Source: JBIKIW01 sp044361365 (GTDB taxonomy: Bacteria; Patescibacteriota; JACMRA01). Taken from it: a stretch of DNA of 50,739 bases. Within the stretch, counting starts at the first letter, position 1, and the number at the start of each line of letters is the position of its first letter. Both the position numbers and the translations under genes were made by a program. Where the stretch lies: assembly GCA_044361365.1 (NCBI GenBank), contig JBIKIW010000004.1:1-50739 (forward strand). Reading direction: 5' to 3'. Below the pieces are notes generated by a model, which made no database searches, was not told the DNA's origin, and was given only the letters and a program-made list of their open reading frames with translations. Below are positions 43,812-50,739 of this stretch, piece by piece.

Positions 43812-43840
43812 TTGACATCTGTAACTTTTCAAACTAGACT
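43812..43840 (+). promoter_or_regulatory. promoter of the gene at 43849, leaderless type
   Basis: TTGACA (43812-43817), 17 nt, TAGACT (43835-43840), and the ATG 8 nt later. Confidence 0.7.
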
Positions 43841-43848
43841 AAGGCATT

Positions 43849-44607
43849 ATGTCACAACTTAAAGATTCTGACTTCTTGCAAATACCTAGCCTCCAAGAAG
43901 AAAATAAAAGTTCTATAGATAAAATGCTGGAGAGTAAAAAAAGTGAATTGCAACAAAAAATTCTTAAGAATCCTAGAAAACATAGCTCGTCGGCTTGGGT
44001 GATGGTTTTTATTTTGATGATAACTTTAGTTGGTCTAGGAACTTTTACCCTAAATGAGTTAAAAAGAAGTAACGAATCTCTATCAGATATAAAACAGCAA
44101 CAGGTAGCTGGAGTCAAAGATGTACAGGGTTTTAGTTACCCACCTATTTCAGGCTACGGTTTCACAATTTTGCCAAATCAAGTTGTTTCTGAAGGCTTTA
44201 AGCTTGATCGTAACACAGGGCAATCTAAAATTTTCCCTGGTAGAACATCGGTAACCTCTTCTTTTATTGCTGAGGAACTTAGAGATGGTAAAAAAATGAA
44301 ATCTGGAATCGAAGTTGAAGTTTTGGAATATGATAATAAATATAATCAAGCTGATTTTACTGAAATTGTTAAAAAAACTTTACCGAGCAGTTTTGAAATA
44401 ACTTCTAAAGATATTATTATTCCTAGAAGTTTTAAGATTTCTCGCATTGAAGATAAAGATAAAACTGGAGGAATTGTTTATTACACTGCAGTCACTACTG
44501 ACAACTATTATATCATCAAAATTTACAACCAAACCAAAGATTATCAGGAATTTTTGAGTGTAAATAGATTTACTGAAAGTATTTTACAAAATTTGTATTT
44601 GAATTAG
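43849..44607 (+). CDS. single-pass membrane protein with outer domain
   Basis: 252 residues. A charged cytoplasmic N-terminus (1-48), one helix (about 49-68), then a ~180-residue outer domain with beta-strand character. Resembles in layout PsbP/YcnI-like or lipoprotein-type domains but no motif was recognised. rsmE begins 10 bp downstream, so the two form an operon. Confidence 0.7.
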   Translation: MSQLKDSDFLQIPSLQEENKSSIDKMLESKKSELQQKILKNPRKHSSSAWVMVFILMITLVGLGTFTLNELKRSNESLSDIKQQQVAGVKDVQGFSYPPISGYGFTILPNQVVSEGFKLDRNTGQSKIFPGRTSVTSSFIAEELRDGKKMKSGIEVEVLEYDNKYNQADFTEIVKKTLPSSFEITSKDIIIPRSFKISRIEDKDKTGGIVYYTAVTTDNYYIIKIYNQTKDYQEFLSVNRFTESILQNLYLN

Positions 44608-44617
44608 TAAATTTGGG

Positions 44618-45289
44618 ATGTTATTTTTTGCCCCCGATATTTATAAACCAGTTGAGGGGATTTACACTAACCATTTTTTTAGCATGAGAGTGAGGAAAGG
44701 TGATGTTATTAAAATTAGTGACCTAAAAGGCAACTTTGCTACCACCAAAATTGAAGAAGTAAATAAAAAAGAGTTAAAAATTATTCATAGTTTGATAGAA
44801 TCAAATTCTGTACCAAAATTCCCCGAAAAAAATCTTTTTCAAGCCGTGACTGACAAGCTTTATTTGGAAAAAATCATGGAGATTGCACCCCTCAGTAAAA
44901 TTACCAAAATTTGGTTGTTTTTTAGCGACAGATCTACGGTTAAAAATATTCCACTAGAAAGACTAGAGCAGATTTTAGTTCGTAGTTGTTGCCAAGGTGA
45001 AATTGTCCAAATGCCTGAAATTGTGGTTTTAAATGAAGCTCAGTTTAAACAAACTCTTAGTGATTACAAGCCAATTGTTTTGGAAGGAAATCAGGATTCC
45101 AATGTAACTAACAATCCGCCAGCAAAATCAATTTTAGTTGGACCAGAAGGTGGTTGGAGTGTAAAGGAAAAGCAGGGTTTTGAATCGTTAGGTTTAAGTT
45201 ATCTTAATTTGGGAGAAGTGGTTTTACCGGCTTGGTTAGCGGGTTTTAGCTATTTTGGGAGGTATTTTTACAATGTAGGTCTAAAATAA
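44618..45289 (+). CDS. rsmE: 16S rRNA (uracil-1498-N3) methyltransferase RsmE
   Basis: SPOUT-class methyltransferase, 223 residues. The PUA-like N-domain shows HFFSMRVRKGD, and the knot is marked by ILVGPEGGWSVKEKQGF near residue 168 and LNLGEVVLPA, where the usual form is L-G-x-x-I-L-R. The Leu-Arg-x-E-T-A end is altered to L-P-A-W-L-A. Length slightly short (usual ~240). Confidence 0.9.
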   Translation: MLFFAPDIYKPVEGIYTNHFFSMRVRKGDVIKISDLKGNFATTKIEEVNKKELKIIHSLIESNSVPKFPEKNLFQAVTDKLYLEKIMEIAPLSKITKIWLFFSDRSTVKNIPLERLEQILVRSCCQGEIVQMPEIVVLNEAQFKQTLSDYKPIVLEGNQDSNVTNNPPAKSILVGPEGGWSVKEKQGFESLGLSYLNLGEVVLPAWLAGFSYFGRYFYNVGLK

Positions 45290-45350
45290 CCTTGACAAAT
45301 TTACTAAAGATTTGCCTGTTGAAATCTAGTTTTTTATTTGTTACCAAAAT

Positions 45351-47231
45351 ATGTTTAAATATAATCCGTTGAAAGAATTTACTGTTTTCAACTCAATCAA
45401 TAAATTATCCTACCCAGTTAAAGCTTGTAGCTATTTTTTCAGCTTAGTTTTCGTTGTCTTAATTATTTTTGCAACGGTTTTAGCCCCAACAGCCCTAGCA
45501 GCTGGAAATGCACTTTTAGAAGATCCTTATGTAAAGGCAAATTTAGAACTCAGCAAAACTTTAATCAACATTGATTTTGACAGCCCTAAAACTCTGTTTG
45601 AAACATCTGAAATAGTTAAAGCTTTTGACTTAGAAAAAGATTCTACTTATCAAGTTAAAGTTAAAAATAATCCTGAATTACAAGCACAAATTCCACAAGA
45701 TGATGCCTCAAAAACTGATAGCACTGTACTAAATTTATCGACATCTCAAACACCTTTAAATACACCTGAAATAAATAAATTATACCAAGTCATTCAAGTA
45801 AAGATAAGAACTAAAAATGTAAGCTCTAAAGTGAACGACTACAAGTCTAAAAATCCTGAAGCTGCCGTAGAAATTAGAGGGTTGAATCAAGATGAAAAGA
45901 AAGTTATCTTAGACCAAGCAAATTTTGAAAAGGAAACTATTAAAATCCAAAAACAAGACGCAATTGATACTCAAAAAGCTAAAATAGAAAAGGATAAAAG
46001 AGTAACGAAATTCAAAGAAGATCAAAAAGCTAAAAGAAAAGAGATTCAAAAGAAGGTGAAAGAAGGAAAATCTAGCGAGATTACGATAGAAGACGCCTAT
46101 ATTTTAGGTGAAACAGGGCAAGAATTTGGGGTAGAAGTTTTGCCACCCGAAAAAAAAGATCAACCAACAAAGTTAAGAATAGATGAAAATAAAGTTAAAA
46201 ATTATAAAAAAGACAACACTGTAGTAGATAATATTTCTGAATTTTTTGAAGGTCTATTAGCTTTTGGTTCTGTTAAAGCTGAGGCTTTTACTCCAGAATT
46301 CTACAACACTGATGTTTATCACGCAACTCCAAAAGCTCATATGGGAACAGTTTTTGACTTATTTAGTGGAAATACTTCGAATGGAGCTACGATTGGTACT
46401 TGGGGAAAGCACAACGGCTGGAATCAGAAATATTATTTGTATTCGGATGACACAATAAGAATGGCTGGTAAGTGCTTGGACCTAAGTAACAACAGTGCAT
46501 ATAATGGAGGAAAAATTCAATTGTGGGATTGTAACAATAGCAATGCTCAAAAATGGACTTACGACACAGGTGGTAGAATTAGGTTGAGAGACAACTTTAA
46601 TTGGTGCTTGGATAACGACTACGGAGGTTGGGGAGCTAAGCTTTATTTATGGCAATGTACGAGTAATACTGAGAAGTGGCGACCTAGTAATTTTGAGATG
46701 AGACTATATTCTAGAACTGGACCTTCGTCACCAGGGCATGAATGGGTGCAAATAGCTCAGTTTGATGATTACAATAATGTTGTGGCTAATACTAGTTATA
46801 GCATGTGGCCTGGTTCAGGCTTCCCCCTTTATGGTATTGATGACAACGATAGTCAAAACACAGAAACTAGCTACAGAGAAGCTAATGATAGATCGAGGGT
46901 AAATTGGCTAGATAATAGGTGGGTGAATCGCAGTGAAGATTTGAGAGATGGCTATGATGCAACTCAATATGGAGATTATCGTAACAATACTTCCTATTGG
47001 CTAAGATGGCTGCCCAGTTGGCAATACGATCAAATTAAAGATGGTGGGTACAAAATAGACCCTTATATTTATATAGTAATCGATAACTGTGCTACATATT
47101 CTACGGGTTTATGGCTAAAATACGGTGGTAGAAGTAGTTATTATAGTGCCTTTGCGGGTAGTTGGGTTAACATTTATGCAGAAATACCAGGTACTTTAAC
47201 TGGTATAATGTACATCGATTATGGCTATTAG
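45351..47231 (+). CDS. secreted protein with ricin-type lectin domain
   Basis: 626 residues. Signal peptide with a hydrophobic core at about 27-48 and a likely cleavage after ALA in PTALAAG. A Lys/Glu/Gln coiled region follows at about 150-290. A ricin B-type beta-trefoil piece spans about 370-445: G-K-C-L-D-L-S-N-N, Q-L-W-D-C-N, A-Q-K-W-T-Y, then a second W-C-L-D-N-D...L-W-Q-C repeat, with the QxW hallmark. The C-terminal ~180 residues are Tyr/Trp/Asn-rich beta sequence of unknown type. Probably carbohydrate-binding on the surface or released. No protease or toxin domain recognised. Confidence 0.85.
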   Translation: MFKYNPLKEFTVFNSINKLSYPVKACSYFFSLVFVVLIIFATVLAPTALAAGNALLEDPYVKANLELSKTLINIDFDSPKTLFETSEIVKAFDLEKDSTYQVKVKNNPELQAQIPQDDASKTDSTVLNLSTSQTPLNTPEINKLYQVIQVKIRTKNVSSKVNDYKSKNPEAAVEIRGLNQDEKKVILDQANFEKETIKIQKQDAIDTQKAKIEKDKRVTKFKEDQKAKRKEIQKKVKEGKSSEITIEDAYILGETGQEFGVEVLPPEKKDQPTKLRIDENKVKNYKKDNTVVDNISEFFEGLLAFGSVKAEAFTPEFYNTDVYHATPKAHMGTVFDLFSGNTSNGATIGTWGKHNGWNQKYYLYSDDTIRMAGKCLDLSNNSAYNGGKIQLWDCNNSNAQKWTYDTGGRIRLRDNFNWCLDNDYGGWGAKLYLWQCTSNTEKWRPSNFEMRLYSRTGPSSPGHEWVQIAQFDDYNNVVANTSYSMWPGSGFPLYGIDDNDSQNTETSYREANDRSRVNWLDNRWVNRSEDLRDGYDATQYGDYRNNTSYWLRWLPSWQYDQIKDGGYKIDPYIYIVIDNCATYSTGLWLKYGGRSSYYSAFAGSWVNIYAEIPGTLTGIMYIDYGY

Positions 47232-47244
47232 ATAAAATTAAAAT

Positions 47245-47766
47245 ATGTTTCATCTAATAACACTCTTTCTCATTTTTGTATTTATCTTATTGTTAAATGA
47301 TTTGAACTTTAAAAAGTGGTGGATTTTTTATCTTTTTCTGATAAATATAATTTTAGTATTTGTTTATTATTTAACCTATTTATTCGTTATAGTGGCAGAT
47401 ATTTGTAATCGCTTAGTTTGTGCAAGAATGTCACCATTATCTTTAGATTTTTGGATTGTTTTTCATATCGTACCGATAACTTTATTTCAGTGCTATTTGA
47501 TACAAAAAATAATGACCGATATTAACGATAAAGAAAGAATAAAGATAGTTGCAACTTACTTTGGATTAGTCTTTTTATCTTGGTTTGTGATACCATATTT
47601 ACTACAATTTATATTTGCTTTTTTCTTAAACTACCCAAGCAATAATTCTTTATACATAAAACTACTGAATACTTTGTTGATCATTTGCTTGATAGTCTAT
47701 ATTCCTATAAAAACCTTGATTAACTACTACAAAGCTTTGAAAAAGGAGAAAATACAAATAGATTAA
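47245..47766 (+). CDS. polytopic membrane protein
   Basis: 173 residues with hydrophobic stretches at about 1-17, 23-47, 65-85, 100-125 and 135-155. Two Cys flank a short loop (D-I-C-N-R-L-V-C). No family recognised. It starts 13 bp after the lectin gene and is likely in the same operon. Confidence 0.7.
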   Translation: MFHLITLFLIFVFILLLNDLNFKKWWIFYLFLINIILVFVYYLTYLFVIVADICNRLVCARMSPLSLDFWIVFHIVPITLFQCYLIQKIMTDINDKERIKIVATYFGLVFLSWFVIPYLLQFIFAFFLNYPSNNSLYIKLLNTLLIICLIVYIPIKTLINYYKALKKEKIQID

Positions 47767-47777
47767 ATTCAATCGAA

Positions 47778-48224
47778 ATGCCATCACTTTTTTCTGCCAA
47801 ATTATCGCAAAAAACTTTATTAATTATATCTATTATTGGTGTTTTGATTCAGTTTATTTCTTCAATTTATTACTATTCTCAATATTGCCCCACTTGTAAT
47901 TTAGACGAAAAAATACTCACACTTGGTTTTCTTTATAATTTATTTACAGCACCTTTGATTTGTTTTAATTATGTAGTTTTTTATTTCTTATCTAATAAAG
48001 GCAATTCTAAAAAGCTTTTATTTACAGTTTTAGCCACTTTTACTATTTTTATTGGGCTAATGATGGGGCCGTCTTTAATCTCAAGTGGAGCTAGCGATAT
48101 AGCAGTAGATACGGTTAGGTTTTATATTAATATTTCTATTTTATCAGTTTTGCTTATTGTTTATCCTGCTTATTTTATTGGGCGGAAGATTTGGTTAAAA
48201 ACCAAGCTTAGAAGATCTAATTAA
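47778..48224 (+). CDS. polytopic membrane protein
   Basis: 148 residues with four hydrophobic segments (about 10-30, 48-70, 80-100 and 115-137) and a C-P-T-C pair in the first loop. It follows the preceding membrane gene by 11 bp. The two may be partners or have arisen by duplication, but similarity is weak. No family recognised. Confidence 0.7.
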   Translation: MPSLFSAKLSQKTLLIISIIGVLIQFISSIYYYSQYCPTCNLDEKILTLGFLYNLFTAPLICFNYVVFYFLSNKGNSKKLLFTVLATFTIFIGLMMGPSLISSGASDIAVDTVRFYINISILSVLLIVYPAYFIGRKIWLKTKLRRSN

Positions 48225-48300
48225 AATTCAGCAATTTTTAAAGCTCTCCTATTTGCTCACAAATTGATTTTGTAGAAGGTTTAATCGTAGCCTTCATTTT

Positions 48301-49518
48301 ATGAATCTCGACACCTCCAAAATCAGATCCGACTTTCCAAATTTAGAGGTAAAAGTGAACAACAAACCTCTCGTTTATCTCGACAACGCTGCCACAACTC
48401 ACAAACCAAAAGTAGTTTTGGAAGCTCTAAATAATTTTTACGCCAATCAAAACAGCAACGCCCACAGTGAGCATACTCTTGCCAGCCAAATTACTCAAAA
48501 TTATGAAACTGCTAGAGAAAATATCAAAAAGTTTTTGAATGCTGGAGATCAGTACGAACTAATTTTTACCAAAAGTGCTACTGAAGCCATCAATTTGGTC
48601 GCCTCTTCTTTTGGAGAATTTTTACCAGTTAAAAGCCGAATTTTACTAACCGAAACCGAACATCACGCCAATCTTGTGCCATGGCAAGTAGTGGCTCAAA
48701 AGCGAGATTTGAATCTGGATTTTTTGAGTGTGACTGAAGTCGGAGAGTTAGAACTGAGTGATTTGGAAAATAAGCTTATAAATACAAGTCTAGTTAGTTT
48801 TGTGCAGATTTCAAATGCGCTTGGAACAATTAATCCCGCCGCCAAAATTATCTCCAAAGCCCATCAAAAAAATATCCGGGTGCTAATTGATGGAACTCAA
48901 GCAGTTCAGCATTTGGAAGTTGATATTGATAAATTAGATCCAGATTTTTATGTATTTTCAGGCCACAAAGTTTTTGGGCCACTCGGAGTTGGCTGCCTGA
49001 TCGCTAAGAAAAAATATTTGGAAAAAATGCCACCCTATCAAACCGGTGGTGACATGATCAGAGAGGTTTTTTTGACTCACACAACTTATGCACAAATTCC
49101 ACACAAATTTGAAGCCGGTACTCAAAATTTTGCTGGAATAATTGCCCTAGAAAAAGCCCTACAATATTTGGCTGAACTCAGACAAAAATACGATCTTTCT
49201 GGATATGAAAAACACCTTTTAGAGCTAACAACCTCGGAACTTAAAAAAATTCCTGGACTCAAAATTTTTGGAGACAATACAACCAAAGCCTCCATTATTT
49301 CTTTTTATATTGAAGGTGTAAATAATTATGATTTAGGAACTTTACTTGATCTTTCTGGCATTGCAATAAGAGTTGGTCAGCACTGCACTCAACCGCTCTT
49401 ACGAAAATTTGGACTAGAGTCGGTGTGTAGAATTTCACCTTGTTTTTACAATACCGAGCAAGAAATTTTGTTTACTGTGGATAAAATTAGAGAAATTGTT
49501 GCAAAACTGAAATCCTAA
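48301..49518 (+). CDS. sufS: cysteine desulfurase SufS
   Basis: PLP enzyme that takes sulfur from cysteine for Fe-S clusters or tRNA thiolation. 405 residues. Y-L-D-N-A-A-T-T-H-K-P at 26-36, T-E-T-E-H-H-A-N near 118, the PLP Lys223 in F-S-G-H-K-V-F-G-P and the active Cys362 in R-V-G-Q-H-C-T-Q-P. Usual members read R-x-G-H-H-C-A-Q-P. No sufB, sufC, sufD or sufU is nearby. A TTGATT-18-TAGCCT pair lies 7 nt before the ATG. Confidence 0.95.
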   Translation: MNLDTSKIRSDFPNLEVKVNNKPLVYLDNAATTHKPKVVLEALNNFYANQNSNAHSEHTLASQITQNYETARENIKKFLNAGDQYELIFTKSATEAINLVASSFGEFLPVKSRILLTETEHHANLVPWQVVAQKRDLNLDFLSVTEVGELELSDLENKLINTSLVSFVQISNALGTINPAAKIISKAHQKNIRVLIDGTQAVQHLEVDIDKLDPDFYVFSGHKVFGPLGVGCLIAKKKYLEKMPPYQTGGDMIREVFLTHTTYAQIPHKFEAGTQNFAGIIALEKALQYLAELRQKYDLSGYEKHLLELTTSELKKIPGLKIFGDNTTKASIISFYIEGVNNYDLGTLLDLSGIAIRVGQHCTQPLLRKFGLESVCRISPCFYNTEQEILFTVDKIREIVAKLKS

Positions 49519-49559
49519 AAGTTTGACTTTTACAGCTAAAGCCGATTTTCTAAAAATCT

Positions 49560-49877
49560 ATGCAAGTCAGTCCAAATATTCACCCACTTATTCAAGCCAA
49601 TCTCGGAAAATTTAAAGGTCGTTTTGAGGCTTGGGAGTACGACAGCGAAAAAATGCAACTCTTTTGTGCTTATTATCCTGAAAATACCCAAATCGAGCCA
49701 CACACTCACGAAACTAATAATTGCGGAGTTATAATTCAGGGTGAAATGTTTTTGACCATCGATGGAGTAGAAAAATCTTACAAAGTCGGTGATTGGTACG
49801 AAGTTGCCGCCGGAGTGGTTCACTCAGCTAGAACTGAAGTTTTAACTACCGAAATTGAATTTTGGTTTAAGAAATAA
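49560..49877 (+). CDS. cupin-domain protein
   Basis: 105 residues, one small beta-barrel. Motif 1 is seen as P-H-T-H-E...G-V-I-I-Q-G-E-M (near 47-64) and motif 2 as P-like A-A-G-V-V-H-S-A (near 87). Two His in motif 1 and one in motif 2 can bind a metal. Substrate unknown. Convergent with the ACT-like gene, 7 bp apart. Confidence 0.85.
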   Translation: MQVSPNIHPLIQANLGKFKGRFEAWEYDSEKMQLFCAYYPENTQIEPHTHETNNCGVIIQGEMFLTIDGVEKSYKVGDWYEVAAGVVHSARTEVLTTEIEFWFKK

Positions 49878-49884
49878 CCTCCAA

Positions 49885-50535
49885 TTAATCCATAAAAGCC
49901 TTTTTCAAAACTTCCACTGCACGGTTAGCAAAATCTTGTTTGATGTAGATTATAAACTCACTGTAAGTTGTAAGACTTTCCACAAGTATGATCGAATTGA
50001 TTGCTAATAAATTCAGTATCTGGCTCGCCATTCCCGGGTAATTTCTATAGTCAGGATCGTACTTCAAAACCAAAGCAGAAAGATTATTTTCTTGCAGGAT
50101 TAGATCAAAATTTTGCATCTGATTTTTGACCAAATCTAGTTGATTGCTAGACACAAAAATATCCAATTCATCTTCGACATTTACCACATTAAAATGCACA
50201 GATCCAGCATTTTTTAAGTCTAGATAAATTTTGCCAAGCTCAGGATTTGGATTACGAGTTTTTTGATAAACAAGCTCAGAAATTGGAAGCTTGAGGGAAA
50301 TATCATCAATTTTAAACTTTGGATTGGTGGCAATATTTGTACTTAATTTGCCTTTTATTCTAGTCAAACTAGTCACGATACTACCGATTGAAACTTTACT
50401 CAAGGTTTGGATTTCTATTTCGGGTTGAATGGTTTTTGCGTAAGCTGTGAGGTTTAAAAGGTCTTTTTTAAGATATTCGGTGGCAATATTGTCTTTACTC
50501 AGAATATTCCAGACATACTATGATACAGTCAACAT
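49885..50535 (-). pseudogene. ACT-like regulatory protein with in-frame TAG at codon 6
   Basis: A frame from the TTG at 50403 gives 172 residues ending in DFANRAVEVLKKAFMD, with the beta-alpha-beta look of ACT or PII-like domains. The same frame continues upstream to an ATG at 50535: M-L-T-V-S, TAG (50520-50518), then Y-V-W-N-I-L-S-K-D-N and a basic helix-rich N-domain. This upstream part fits a normal N-terminus, so the gene has probably suffered a Gln-to-amber change. Translation may restart at the TTG. A good promoter precedes the ATG. Confidence 0.7.
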
Positions 50536-50545
50536 AATGTAATAA

Positions 50546-50573
50546 ATATTACAAATTGAGTTTTAGCTGTCAA
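50546..50573 (-). promoter_or_regulatory. promoter of the ACT-like gene, leaderless type
   Basis: Minus-strand TTGACA (50573-50568), 16 nt, TAATAT (50551-50546), with the ATG at 50535 ten nt later. Both boxes are close to consensus. Confidence 0.75.
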
Positions 50574-50612
50574 AAAAGCACGGAAAATTGGCAATCTTAA
50601 TCTAATAATTAT

Positions 50613-50739
50613 GGCTCTAGGCTAGAACAATTAAATGTTTCAACCTAGAAATATGATTAAATGGTGTAAATTAAGCAATTATCAATTAAAAAAGATAATT
50701 CGATGTTTTTGCATTGATATAGATGCTACCAAAACTAGT
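50613..50739 (+). mobile_element. left end of an IS1595-like element with the transposase start
   Basis: From the ATG at 50653 a frame runs to the window edge: M-I-K-W-C-K-L-S-N-Y-Q-L-K-K-I-I-R-C-F-C, then D-I-D-A-T-K-T-S. This matches the N-terminal zinc/HTH start of IS1595-family transposases (L-S...K-x-I-I-x-x-F...A-T-x-x-S). GGCTCTAGGCTAGAACAATT at 50613 could be the terminal inverted repeat. The element is cut by the window end. Confidence 0.55.

Overview
The window looks like a chromosomal piece of a Candidate Phyla Radiation (Patescibacteria) bacterium. It is strongly AT-rich (about two thirds A+T, estimated by eye). It has a compact ribosomal-protein locus without uL29 or uL30, isolated single-gene versions of usual pathways, and coding starts with no Shine-Dalgarno sequence. 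TGA acts as a normal stop (for example it ends rplA), which argues against the UGA-glycine lineages Gracilibacteria and Absconditabacteria. I cannot place it to phylum; Dojkabacteria, Katanobacteria or Microgenomates relatives would fit.

Layout. 1-8220 holds infB, miaA and a VirB4-like ATPase on the minus strand. Then come rpmE, yraN and a family 2 glycosyltransferase on plus, and a small coiled-coil membrane protein plus ftsE on minus. 8310-12870 holds rplK-rplA, a LysM/M23 peptidoglycan hydrolase, tsaD and a RecO-like protein. 12962-24264 is one long plus-strand operon: S10, L3, L4, L23, S19, L2, L22, S3, S17, L16, L14, L24, L5, S14, S8, L6, L18, S5, EF-Ts, L25, L15, tRNA-Ile, rpoA and a membrane protein. 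Its order departs from the classical one at several places. 24385-28752 holds a membrane-anchored protein, tRNA-Gln, pfkA, a lone phytoene/squalene synthase and an orphan.

28808-38329 is the accessory part and the most unusual. A recG gene cut off before its helicase motifs is followed by four modules, and then by an intact comEC. (1) An uncharacterised helical protein plus the tail of an AlbA_2-type gene. (2) A DUF262/HNH nuclease. (3) A C5 cytosine methyltransferase with an overlapping restriction endonuclease gene. (4) A protein with an HsdR-N-like nuclease domain. Every module starts with the same ~60-bp leader, in two cases followed by a decayed first exon-sized piece of a methyltransferase gene. 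Every module ends with the first ~50 bp of comEC. The array thus reads as tandem R-module-C units beside a DNA-uptake gene, as if cassettes had been duplicated and their cores exchanged through flanking homology.

38330-50739 holds a transposase relic, an M50 site-2 protease and a GNAT acetyltransferase on a divergent promoter, small membrane proteins, an LspA-like protein with an altered catalytic residue, dnaJ, rsmE, a secreted ricin-lectin protein with two membrane proteins, sufS, a cupin and an ACT-like gene with an early in-frame amber codon. The start of an IS1595-like transposase is cut by the window end. Several genes outside the big operon have a good -35/-10 promoter 6-10 nt before the ATG, so leaderless messages are likely.
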